Assembly (NCBI RefSeq): GCF_900169365.1
Contig: NZ_FXZH01000015.1
Span: forward strand, 1 to 64,000
Direction of reading: 5' to 3'
Origin: Brevibacterium sp. 239c
Lineage (GTDB): Bacteria > Actinomycetota > Actinomycetes > Actinomycetales > Brevibacteriaceae
DNA length: 64,000 nucleotides
Part shown: piece after piece, positions 46,010 through 54,308 of the stretch
How positions within the stretch are numbered: position 1 is the first letter of the stretch
Layout: every line of letters starts with the position of its first letter
Program-made: the position numbers and the translations under genes
The notes under the pieces: generated by a model
Database searches by the model: none
What the model was told of the DNA's origin: nothing
What the model saw: only the letters and a program-made list of their open reading frames with translations

Positions 46010-46995
46010 TGACTCCGTCCCAGCAGCCCTCGCCCCACCCGTCGTCTCCGCGACCGCTGCCGCCGACCGAGCAGCGCAACCCCCACAGTGAGGGACTCGA
46101 CGAGCTCGACACCCTCGGGGTTCTCAAGGTGATGAACAGTGAAGACCATGCCGTTCTCGGCGCGGTCGCAAACGCCCTGCCTCAGCTGGCCGAACTCGTC
46201 GACATCGCGGCCGAGCGGATGCGCCGAGGTGGGACCGTCCACTACTTCGGAGCCGGCACTTCCGGTCGTTTGGGGGTCCTCGATGCCAGCGAACTGTTGC
46301 CGACCTTCAACCTGGAACCAGGGCGCGTGGTCGGGCACATCGCCGGCGGCCAGGCGGCACTGGTCAACGCGGTGGAGAACGCCGAGGACTCCGTCGCTGA
46401 AGGTTCCAAGGTCGGGGCAACTCTCGGCTCCGATGACGTGGCGATCGGAATCGCTGCGAGCGGTTCGACGCCCTACGTCCGCGGCGCGCTGGAGGCCGCC
46501 GGTCACGCGGGTGCGCACACCGTGCTCATTTCGAACAACCCGCAGGCCCCTGTCGCCGAGGCGGCGGCCGCCCATATCGTGCTCGACACCGGGCCCGAGG
46601 TCGTGACGGGATCAACCCGCCTCAAGGCCGGCACAGCGCAGAAGATGACCCTCAACGGTTTCTCGACGGCACTGATGATCGCACTGGGCCGCACCTGGCG
46701 CAACCTGATGGTCTCCGTCGTCGCAACCAACGACAAACTGCGCGAGAGGACCGTGCGTATCCTCTGCGAGGCAGCAGACCTGCCAGATGCTGATGCGCGT
46801 AAGTTGCTAGAGCAATGCAGCGGGGACCTCAAAACGTCTCTGGTGGTCTCCTTCACCTCTGCGCCCCCGAGCGATGCGGCACGGCACTTGGAGGAGACCG
46901 ACGGATCGGTCAAGGCTGCGATCGCCGCAATCACTGCGGCCGGAGCCGAGGCTGAAGCCGAGGCGGGAACTGGGCCAGGGCGCGAGGACCGATGA
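46009..46995 (+). CDS. murQ: N-acetylmuramic acid 6-phosphate etherase
   Basis: The 328-residue enzyme has the SIS-domain core YFGAGTSGRLGVLDASELLPTF, IAGGQAAL.NAVENAEDS, AASGSTPYVRGAL and TGSTRLKAGTAQKMTLN. It cleaves the lactyl ether of MurNAc-6-P to give GlcNAc-6-P and lactate. Start and stop overlap both neighbours (TGATG and ATGA). The first 25 residues are a Pro/Ser-rich extension. Confidence 0.95.
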   Translation: MTPSQQPSPHPSSPRPLPPTEQRNPHSEGLDELDTLGVLKVMNSEDHAVLGAVANALPQLAELVDIAAERMRRGGTVHYFGAGTSGRLGVLDASELLPTFNLEPGRVVGHIAGGQAALVNAVENAEDSVAEGSKVGATLGSDDVAIGIAASGSTPYVRGALEAAGHAGAHTVLISNNPQAPVAEAAAAHIVLDTGPEVVTGSTRLKAGTAQKMTLNGFSTALMIALGRTWRNLMVSVVATNDKLRERTVRILCEAADLPDADARKLLEQCSGDLKTSLVVSFTSAPPSDAARHLEETDGSVKAAIAAITAAGAEAEAEAGTGPGREDR

Positions 46996-47972
46996 GCGGA
47001 TTCATCCTCGGAATCGACATCGGAGGAACGGGCAGCAGGGTCGCGCTCGCCTCGTTCGAGGCAACCGCTGAACCTGCGCCGCCATGCACCCTCACCGGCC
47101 CCGGAGTCTCGATCGGCGCGGAGGGAAGCAACGCCCCGCAGCAGATCCGACGCCTCGTGTCGGCTGCGAGGGAAGCGTGGCCAGAGAGCTTCGAATCGAT
47201 TCGCGGAGTCGGCATCGGCGCCACCGGGATCGCCTCGCTGAGCACGGACGTCGGTGAATTCGCACGGTCTGTGGCGACCGAAACGAAAGCGGAGACGGCG
47301 GTGGCGATCGACGCGGTGGCCGCCCATCTCGGCGCCCTATCGGGACGTGGGGGAGCGGTGACAGTCCTGGGGACGGGCGCGATCGCCATCGCCCACCCCG
47401 GCCCCGATGCTCACGGGGTTCTGCCGCCGATGTGGACACGGACCGATGGGTGGGGTCACCTGTTCGGTGACCGGGGAGGCGGAGCCTGGATCGGCAGGCA
47501 CGCACTCGAGGCCGCGCTGAAGTGCCACGATGATGTCGATCTTTCCGGTACTGCGCTGCTCGAAGCAGCACGGGAGAGATTCGGTGAGCCAACCACCTGG
47601 CCGGCGACGTTCTACACGCGCAGCGACCGTGCCGGGCAGCTTGCCGCGTTCGCCGTCGATGTGGCTGGCCTTGCCCGCGAGGGCGACCCTGTATCGACGG
47701 CATTGCTGGCCGAAGCCGGACGAGAGGCAGCGCGCAGTGCAATCGCTGCCGGAAGCCAGGGCGCCGACGCTCACTCCCTGATCGCACTCACTGGTGGTCT
47801 GCGTCAGGCAGGCGAGACTCTCGTCGAGGCGTTCCGTGCCGAGGTGCTGCGCCTGAATGCGGAGGCCGTTGTCGTCGACCCTGCAGGCGATCCGCTTGAC
47901 GGGGCGTTGACCTTGGCCAGACTCGTGGCAGAGGAGCGGGTTCGACCGCAGCCCGGAGTTCTGTGGACCTGA
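46992..47972 (+). CDS. BadF-family sugar kinase (GlcNAc/MurNAc kinase)
   Basis: The 326-residue protein has the actin-like phosphate motif GIDIGGTGSRVALASF, GIGATGIASL, VTVLGTGAIA, GWGHLFGDRGGGAWIG and LTGGLRQAGE. BadF-type members include GlcNAc kinase and the clostridial MurNAc/GlcNAc kinase MurK. It should feed GlcNAc-6-P or MurNAc-6-P into the MurQ route. It is the last gene of the operon. Confidence 0.88.
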   Translation: MSGFILGIDIGGTGSRVALASFEATAEPAPPCTLTGPGVSIGAEGSNAPQQIRRLVSAAREAWPESFESIRGVGIGATGIASLSTDVGEFARSVATETKAETAVAIDAVAAHLGALSGRGGAVTVLGTGAIAIAHPGPDAHGVLPPMWTRTDGWGHLFGDRGGGAWIGRHALEAALKCHDDVDLSGTALLEAARERFGEPTTWPATFYTRSDRAGQLAAFAVDVAGLAREGDPVSTALLAEAGREAARSAIAAGSQGADAHSLIALTGGLRQAGETLVEAFRAEVLRLNAEAVVVDPAGDPLDGALTLARLVAEERVRPQPGVLWT

Positions 47973-48069
47973 GGCAGTTCTGTCTGCCGCCGGGCTCCAT
48001 ATGTCCATATCATTCGGTTCCCTCGTGGACTAGCATCGATTCTGTGCCATCAACGCTGAGGAGGGTGTC

Positions 48070-49338
48070 ATGACAGACCCCGCGCACAATCAGACTGCCC
48101 GCAACCAGACCGCTGTCGAATATGACTGCATCATCTCCGGAGGTGGGCCGGCCGGAATCGTCGCCGGTCTGCTCCTGGCCCGCGGCGGTGTGAAGGTTGT
48201 GGTGTTGGAGAAGCACACAGACTTCTTCCGCGACTTCCGCGGTGACACCATCCATCCGTCAACGCTGAGACTGCTCGATGAACTCGGGCTCTACCACGAA
48301 TTCGCTCGGATCACGCACCGCAAGGTGACCAATATCAGTCTCATCGGCGACGACGGTCAGGACTACATCCTCGGCGACCTGTCCAGGCTGAACACGGCGC
48401 ATCCGTTCATGACGATCGCACCTCAATGGGACTTCCTCAACCTGCTGGCCAAGGCGGGGGAGCACGAACCCGGATTCGATCTGCGAATGGGGGTCGAGAT
48501 GACCTCATTGATCTGGGATGGCGACAGGGTCATCGGCGTTCGCGTGCAGACTTCCGACGGCGAGACCGAGCTGCGTGCGCCACTGGTCGTGGCTGCCGAC
48601 GGGCGCTGGTCGAAGGCTCGGGACGAGGCGCAGCTGTCGATGCGGGAACTGCGGTCGACGATCGACGTCTGGTGGTTTCGGATCGACACCACGGCGCAGC
48701 TGGACGACACCATCGCACCCCGAGCCAAGGGCGGCAATGTGTTCGTCGCAATTCCACGTGACGGTCACGTGCAGATGGCCCGACTCATCCCGAAGGGTGA
48801 GGACGCTCGATTCCGTGAGCAGGGGATCGGGTCTCTTCGTGCAGCAGTCGCAGAGACATTTCCAGCGTTGGCGGACGACCTCGAAGCACTCGAACTCGAT
48901 GATGTGAAGCTCCTCGACGTCCGGCGCAACGAAGCCAAACGTTGGTTCGTCGACGGGCTGCTGTGCATCGGTGATTCTGCGCATGCGATGAGTCCGCTGG
49001 GCGGAGTCGGCGTCAATCTGGCGGTCCAAGACGGCGTGGCCACAGCCCACCTGCTGGCGAAGTCTCTGCGCTCGGGGTACGTGCCCACCCGCGAGCTCAG
49101 GCGTGTGCAGCGGAGACGGATGCTGACGACGAAAGCCGTTGAACTGTTGCAAGGCGGCATCCACGCGATGATCGAACCTGTCGTCCACAACGGCGGAGCC
49201 ATTCGTCCGCCGAAACCGGTCGTGTGGCTGTTGACGACATTTCCAGCGCTGACCGTGATTCCGGCGCGCATCCTCGGGATGGGTATCACTGCCGAGCACG
49301 CTCCGGACTTCGCACGCGGGCAGCCGAAACGGATCTGA
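48070..49338 (+). CDS. FAD-dependent monooxygenase (PHBH/UbiH type)
   Basis: The 422-residue enzyme has the FAD motif ISGGGPAGIVAGLLLARGG, the DG fingerprint near VVAADGRWSKAR and the GD motif LCIGDSAHAMSPLGGVGVNLAVQDG. It should hydroxylate an aromatic or related substrate using NAD(P)H and oxygen. GGAGGG precedes the ATG. Its stop codon starts a 17-base tandem array shared with the next, convergent gene. Confidence 0.88.
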   Translation: MTDPAHNQTARNQTAVEYDCIISGGGPAGIVAGLLLARGGVKVVVLEKHTDFFRDFRGDTIHPSTLRLLDELGLYHEFARITHRKVTNISLIGDDGQDYILGDLSRLNTAHPFMTIAPQWDFLNLLAKAGEHEPGFDLRMGVEMTSLIWDGDRVIGVRVQTSDGETELRAPLVVAADGRWSKARDEAQLSMRELRSTIDVWWFRIDTTAQLDDTIAPRAKGGNVFVAIPRDGHVQMARLIPKGEDARFREQGIGSLRAAVAETFPALADDLEALELDDVKLLDVRRNEAKRWFVDGLLCIGDSAHAMSPLGGVGVNLAVQDGVATAHLLAKSLRSGYVPTRELRRVQRRRMLTTKAVELLQGGIHAMIEPVVHNGGAIRPPKPVVWLLTTFPALTVIPARILGMGITAEHAPDFARGQPKRI

Positions 49339-49413
49339 CCTTCAGCCCAGTCTGGCCCTCAGCCCAGTCTGGCCCTCAGCCCAGTCTGGCCCTCAGCCCA
49401 GTCTGACCCTCAG
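49335..49413. repeat. 17-bp tandem array between convergent stops
   Basis: Four full units of CTG(A/G)CC(C/T)TCAGCCCAGT and a partial fifth fill the space between the monooxygenase and the PH-MarR gene. Unit 1 contains the monooxygenase stop. On the other strand each unit carries GGCTGA, like the end of the PH-MarR gene, so TGA falls in all frames. Confidence 0.95.
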
Positions 49414-49424
49414 AACGACTGAGT

Positions 49425-50711
49425 TCAGCCCCGGATCCGACGCTGCCTGGACAGCAGATTGGCGAGCTGACGGCATTCGGCCTCGGACATCGAACTCAGG
49501 CCGAACCCGGCATCCGCGAGGATCTGACTGGCACGATCGGTCATGGCGCGTCCCTTCGCGGTGATCTTTGCCAGCACCTCGCCGTCGTATTCGGGTTCCA
49601 GTATTCTCTCGATCAGGTCATTGTCCTCCAGCCACCGCACCGTGGAGAAGGATGAGCTGGCCTCGACCTGCAGGTGATCGGTGAGTTCGACGAGGGGGAG
49701 CGCGCCTTGCTGGTCGAAGAACAGGAGGAGCAGCACTTCATAGCGTGCATACGTCAGGCCGAGAGGACGGAGTCTTTCGTCGAGGTTGGTGATGAGCAAT
49801 CGGTGGGCACGCATCAGCTCGGTGGCGGTCTGCATCCGGTCGCGTTCGGGCCACCGCTGCTCCCAGGAACGTGCCGCCATCGACACAGGATCATTGAGTG
49901 CAGGTGACGCGCTGCCGATCCTGATCTCCTCCGAGTCCGTGAAGCCGTGACCGGTGTTGAGCTCCATCGTGGTCCACTCTTCGGTATCCACGTCCGGACC
50001 CACCCCGGTGCGCACCGCTGGATGCGCGCCAGTTCTCACACCCGCACTGAACCGGCGTTCGCTCTCAACCACAGCCGGCTCCATGCCAGGCTCGATGCCA
50101 GAGTCCAAGTCGGGTTCGAAATCCGGTTCGAAGTCCGCATCCGTCTCCAGATTCGCCTCCGGCTGGTTGGCGTCATTCTCGGCATTCTTGTCGTTGAACG
50201 ACTTGATGGCCGAACGCAGTCCGGAGCGCTGAATCACCGTCTGGATGGTGAGGTCTCTTTCATCCGGCCGCCCGACATACCGGATATCGCGCAGGCCTTG
50301 GTCCTGTGCCGCAGATTCGAAGACGAAGTGACCGTACCTGAAGATCCGGCCCATCAGCGGCTTGTGCACCGAGATATCGAGGATACGCGCCATCGGCATC
50401 GTCGCCTTGTGCTGAGTGAAGATCCCGTGGATCCGAAACACTCGCATGTTCGTGATGACGAACCGGTCCATATGCACGCAGAGCGCACGGTAGACACCGA
50501 ACAGGGCAATGGCGGCGCCTATGCCCAGTGGAATCGAGGCGTAATCGACAGGCACCGTGAAGCTGAGGGCCGCGACGGCCAAGCCCAGCAGGATGACGAG
50601 CGAGGGAGTGACGAAGGCAAGGAAGTGGCGACGAACCTCGTCGACGACTACTTCGCCCTCATCGGAGATGAGATGATTTTCGACCCTCGGATCGGTCAGT
50701 GCCCCGAACAT
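49425..50711 (-). CDS. Membrane PH-domain protein fused in frame to MarR regulator
   Basis: One uninterrupted frame of 428 codons joins two normally separate proteins. Residues 1-165 form a bacterial PH (bPH2/YdbS-like) protein with two helices (about 31-53 and 58-78) and the PH core (FVITNMRVFRIHGIFTQHKATMPMARILDISV). Residues 165-285 are an acidic linker with EPD repeats. Residues 290-424 are a MarR winged-helix protein (ATELMRAHRLLI.NLDERLRPLGLTYARYEVLLLLFF, LTDHLQVEASSSFSTVRWLEDNDLIER). A MarR-only product could start at M249 (49967), which has only a weak ribosome site. It is 21 bases after a small membrane gene. It may be a membrane-tethered MarR, or two genes that lost their stop. Confidence 0.75.
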   Translation of the reverse strand: MFGALTDPRVENHLISDEGEVVVDEVRRHFLAFVTPSLVILLGLAVAALSFTVPVDYASIPLGIGAAIALFGVYRALCVHMDRFVITNMRVFRIHGIFTQHKATMPMARILDISVHKPLMGRIFRYGHFVFESAAQDQGLRDIRYVGRPDERDLTIQTVIQRSGLRSAIKSFNDKNAENDANQPEANLETDADFEPDFEPDLDSGIEPGMEPAVVESERRFSAGVRTGAHPAVRTGVGPDVDTEEWTTMELNTGHGFTDSEEIRIGSASPALNDPVSMAARSWEQRWPERDRMQTATELMRAHRLLITNLDERLRPLGLTYARYEVLLLLFFDQQGALPLVELTDHLQVEASSSFSTVRWLEDNDLIERILEPEYDGEVLAKITAKGRAMTDRASQILADAGFGLSSMSEAECRQLANLLSRQRRIRG

Positions 50712-50732
50712 GTCCGGCTGCTTCCTGCTCGC

Positions 50733-50897
50733 TTACGAGGACAGGGACGTGAAGAACGTGACCAGTGAGCCGACACCGCCGCCCACCGCTTCGAAGGCGT
50801 TCCGGACTGCATCGGCGGAATCTTCCGGCCGAGTGAACAGATAGAAAGCCACGAATATGACGACGAGCGTGAGGACGGTCTTCTTCAACCACTTCAC
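50733..50897 (-). CDS. Small single-helix membrane protein
   Basis: A GTG start at 50897 with AGGAG upstream gives a 54-residue protein: a basic start KWLKKTV, one hydrophobic helix (LTLVVIFVAFYLFT) and a short amphipathic tail. Similar small proteins are common beside PH-domain genes in actinobacteria. It is upstream of, and co-directional with, the PH-MarR gene. Confidence 0.75.
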   Translation of the reverse strand: MKWLKKTVLTLVVIFVAFYLFTRPEDSADAVRNAFEAVGGGVGSLVTFFTSLSS

Positions 50898-51169
50898 AAG
50901 GGACTCCTCTATGCCGCGTCGCCCAGATGGCAGATGCGGACAATTGGTTGCACAACGACATAATCGTAACCGCCCTTGCCGTCCGTCATTGCATTGACGC
51001 GCCCAAAACCCGTGATCGTAATCTCACATAATGAGAATCGGATCTGAATGGCCGCCGAGGTGGCCCTGCCCTTCCAGCTCATCCCGCGGTTGCTGTTCCG
51101 GTTTCCCTCAACCCGGTTCAACGGTCAGCACCACTGTGCAGATCACAGGATCTGCGTATTGTTAAGAGC

Positions 51170-51421
51170 ATGAAAAAACTATTTGATGCCATCCGCAACA
51201 CAGGTTTTCGTCGTGGCCCCGACAGGGTCCTAGGCGGTATAGCGGGAAGTCTGGCCGTGTCGACCGGACTCAACGTGTGGCTGGTTCGACTGCTGGTCCT
51301 CGCCTCATTCCTGCTTCCGGTCCTGGGCCTCGGCGCCTATCTCGTCGCCTGGGTCCTCACCCCGTGGCAGGACGGAAGCATTCCCGTCGAACAGGCATTG
51401 GGCGGCCGCCTCGAACAGTGA
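51170..51421 (+). CDS. PspC-domain membrane protein
   Basis: The 83-residue protein is a single PspC domain (RVLGGIAGSLAVSTGLNVWLVRLLVLASFLLPVLGLGAYLVAWVLTPW) with two helices. Such proteins sense or buffer envelope stress. The region upstream (50898-51169) holds a copy of the iterated 11-mer but no gene. Confidence 0.9.
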   Translation: MKKLFDAIRNTGFRRGPDRVLGGIAGSLAVSTGLNVWLVRLLVLASFLLPVLGLGAYLVAWVLTPWQDGSIPVEQALGGRLEQ

Positions 51422-51451
51422 CGTCCCGTCTGTCAGGCAGAGATGAACGGC

Positions 51452-51500
51452 AAAGAACCCCTCCGATCACGGTGCTGACACCGGATCGGAGGGGTTCTTT
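51452..51500 (+). terminator. Terminator after pspC-like gene
   Basis: AAAGAACCCCTCCGATC pairs with GATCGGAGGGGTTCTTT (17 bp). The A and T ends make it work for both strands, so it may also end the tRNA-Lys transcript. Confidence 0.92.
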
Positions 51501-51508
51501 GGACTGGG

Positions 51509-51581
<73 letters not shown>

Positions 51582-51706
51582 CGCCTCAACACGACCGCAT
51601 GAACATGCGTCATAACGGTGTAGTTGGAGACTCAATAATATTAGAGGTAAGGGGCCCGAATACTCAAACTGGTTCGCGGCGATGACCTGCGGACTTCACA
51701 CGTCGA

Positions 51707-52645
51707 TCATTTGCCGAGTTCGGGATGATCGTCACCGGTGTAGGTGCGAGGCAGGGCATCCGGTGCGGTGAGATCCTCCTCGGCGGCTTCATCGATGACA
51801 TCTGATTCGATGGCCTTGTTCTTCTTGATCTTTCCGCGCAGTGCGGCAATGTTCTTCAGACCTGCCAGCAGCTTGCGGTCCTTCTTCGGCGCGACGAACT
51901 CGGGGTCGGTCTCCAGTGGGAAGATCGCAGGTGCGGCCCCGAAGGCCTCGGTCGACTCATTGGCCACCTTGCGGGCCATCTGAGCATTGACCACACCGCC
52001 GATGACCGCGCCGATGCCGAAGGGCATCAGGCGACCGACGAGTGAACCACCGGCACGTGCGGCGAACTTGCGGACGAAGGTTTTGCGCAGCTTCCGCACC
52101 AACAGGTCGACCACTGGAGCCGGCAGCTGCTTGGTCACTGTCGACCCCCAACTGCCGAACATCGACTCCGTACCGCCGGATTGCTTGCCGAACTTCTGGA
52201 CAAGATTCTTCCCGTCCTTGCCGAGCATGAGCCCCAGCACCAGCGCATTCGCACGTTTGGCATCCTGGACGGGCAGTCCGTGGATCTCGGAGATCGCCTG
52301 CGCGAACAGCGCGGTGCCTTCGAGGAATCCTGCGGTCTCAGCAGTGGCAACGCCCAAGGCGGCTGTCGTGCCGAGCCCGGGAACAGCGGCGGTGGCACCG
52401 ACTGCTGCGCCACCCGAGGTCGTCAGCGTGAGATAGTGCCGACGGATGATCTTGATGAGTTGCTCCGGAGTCGCCTCCGGATTCCGGCGACGCAGGCTGC
52501 GCACATAGGCCAGAGCCACTGGGCGCTGGACCGAGAGAAGCCTCGACAGCATCGACTGGGCGCGGGGATTGAGGGACCCGTCTTCATTGACAGCGAACTT
52601 CGCTGCCTTGTCCAGGCCCTTCTTCGCCACTGATGATTTTGCCAC
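51707..52645 (-). CDS. EcsC-family protein
   Basis: The 312-residue protein (GTG at 52645 after GAGGAGG) has the EcsC core: ALAYVRSLRRRNPEATPEQLIKIIRRHYL, GGAAVGATAAVPGLGTTAALGVATAETAGFLEGTALF and RLMPFGIGAVIGGVVNAQMARKV. Bacillus EcsC acts with an ABC system of unclear role. Here it stands alone. It has several Ala/Gly-rich segments that may touch the membrane. Confidence 0.87.
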   Translation of the reverse strand: MAKSSVAKKGLDKAAKFAVNEDGSLNPRAQSMLSRLLSVQRPVALAYVRSLRRRNPEATPEQLIKIIRRHYLTLTTSGGAAVGATAAVPGLGTTAALGVATAETAGFLEGTALFAQAISEIHGLPVQDAKRANALVLGLMLGKDGKNLVQKFGKQSGGTESMFGSWGSTVTKQLPAPVVDLLVRKLRKTFVRKFAARAGGSLVGRLMPFGIGAVIGGVVNAQMARKVANESTEAFGAAPAIFPLETDPEFVAPKKDRKLLAGLKNIAALRGKIKKNKAIESDVIDEAAEEDLTAPDALPRTYTGDDHPELGK

Positions 52646-52813
52646 GGGAGTTCCTCCTCGTTGTCTGCACTCGTCGCCTGCTGGTCGCAGACACGAATTT
52701 GTCACCAGTTTAGTAGTCGCCACTGTGAACCGGGCGAATGCGACCTGACCGGGAGACGATCACTGACTCTGAGCTATTCACCGCCGCGAGCGGGGGACTA
52801 GACTACTCTGACG

Positions 52814-53401
52814 ATGACACAGCCACGCTTCCACCGCCCGATACCCCTGGCCGATCTCGATTCCATCAGCGATTCGAGTGACCCGGTGACCAGATCAGAG
52901 ACCTCTCATGCAACCGCGGCGCTTCTCCTCGGAGACTCGCGCGGTCAGCGTGATGAGGCCGCGACGAAACGGTTCGTGGAGTTGGCTGATGACATCGGTC
53001 TCGAGGTCATCGCCGAAATGTGGTCAGCCGCACCCGCTGTCTCCGCACCGGGAGCGCTCTGGCGTCTGTATGCACTGCGCGAATGGATCCTCACCTCTCC
53101 GCGCGAGCTCGCCGACATGTTCTCCGCCGGGCAGCGCAGGATGACTGATGGCCTCGGCCTTGATGACATCCTCGCTGGGGTGGAGCTTCCCGCCGGCCCC
53201 GACGAGGTGGCTCGTGCCATCGATGAGATCTTGGCCGGAGCCTTCCGAGGGGACGTCGCCATCGCCCTCCTGCGTGCGGCCGCGTTCGTCGGCATGTGCG
53301 CCGAAGGCACCGACAGTTCCGGGGCCGCCACTCGGCTGCGCCAGTTCGCGAAGGATCTCAAGGACGCCGCCATCTCCCACCGCCACGGTGGGCTGGACTG
53401 A
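52814..53401 (+). CDS. Hypothetical actinobacterial protein
   Basis: The 195-residue soluble, mostly helical protein has segments such as LWRLYALREWILTSPRELADMF and FRGDVAIALLRAAAFVGMCAEGT. I do not recognise a named family. Codon use is normal and it stands alone in front of a gap of about 280 bases with no gene, so it is a real but unassigned gene. Confidence 0.7.
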   Translation: MTQPRFHRPIPLADLDSISDSSDPVTRSETSHATAALLLGDSRGQRDEAATKRFVELADDIGLEVIAEMWSAAPAVSAPGALWRLYALREWILTSPRELADMFSAGQRRMTDGLGLDDILAGVELPAGPDEVARAIDEILAGAFRGDVAIALLRAAAFVGMCAEGTDSSGAATRLRQFAKDLKDAAISHRHGGLD

Positions 53402-53684
53402 GCAAGCAGCCTGACCCAACTGGGGAACCTGGCCCCATACGCTAACTGTGAGATTTTCAACTCCCGTTCACCCGCATCGGCGGTGGACTCATGGGTGAGA
53501 ACGAGTATCGTTGTGCGTGGCCCTTGTGGCCACCGGACGCTGGATCTGAAGCCCCGGGCTCCAAATTCAGCCGCTTCGAGCGGCCTACCGCCGAGAGGCG
53601 CTCTCGGTTCAGCGTCCGGCACAATACAATTGAAGCAACATGCACATTCGTCCGGCGCGACCGGGCCCCGGGTAGGAGGAGCGC

Positions 53685-54305
53685 ATGCGGCTCAAGCGAG
53701 TACCGCAGGACACTGTCTTCTACGAACGTCTCTCCGATCTGGTCGGGCAGATGAGGCAATGCAATCTGGTGCTTGCTGAACTCTCCGGCATCGAAGTCAG
53801 CGAACGCAGGCAGGTCGCTGACCGTCTCCGCGAGATCGGCGATCAGGCCGATGAAGACATGGGCGCCGTGCTTCGCGCGCTCCGCGAGAACTACATCACC
53901 CCCTTCGACCGCAATGACCTGTACCTGCTCGGTCATCACATGCGCGACATCTGTCACCTTCTCCACGGTGCCGGATTCGTCCTCGCCTCCGAAGCCTTCG
54001 ACGAACTGCCTTCGGGTGTCCTCGAGACCCTGGCAGTCCTGTCCAATCAGACGGACCACACCTCCAGGATGGTCACTCGGCTGCCGGGAAAGCTCGATCA
54101 GTGGGACTACGTCGACGCCATCAACCGCCTCACCTACCAAGTCGAAGCACTGCAGTGGCGGATGTCCGACGCTGTGCCGAACTCGAAGCGCGGCCTGACG
54201 TACATGACCGCGGTCTCCCAGCTGGGGCAGGCCTTCGTTCGTGCCGCATACGGCTTCACCGAGCTGGGCAAGGTCGTCGCCGCCATAGCGATCAAGGAGT
54301 CGTAG
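53685..54305 (+). CDS. DUF47/PhoU-like Pit accessory protein
   Basis: The 206-residue protein is an all-helical PhoU-like DUF47 protein (QDTVFYERLSDLVGQMRQCNLVLAEL, ITPFDRNDLYLLGHHMRDICHLLHGAGF). In many bacteria it is paired with a Pit transporter and controls it. It lies three bases before the second Pit gene, supporting that partnership. Confidence 0.9.
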   Translation: MRLKRVPQDTVFYERLSDLVGQMRQCNLVLAELSGIEVSERRQVADRLREIGDQADEDMGAVLRALRENYITPFDRNDLYLLGHHMRDICHLLHGAGFVLASEAFDELPSGVLETLAVLSNQTDHTSRMVTRLPGKLDQWDYVDAINRLTYQVEALQWRMSDAVPNSKRGLTYMTAVSQLGQAFVRAAYGFTELGKVVAAIAIKES

Positions 54306-54308
54306 TCC

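Noticed and set aside
49343..49410. Reading the 17-base array as a CRISPR or as rho-independent terminator
   Set aside because: Units are adjacent with no spacers and do not fold into a strong stem.
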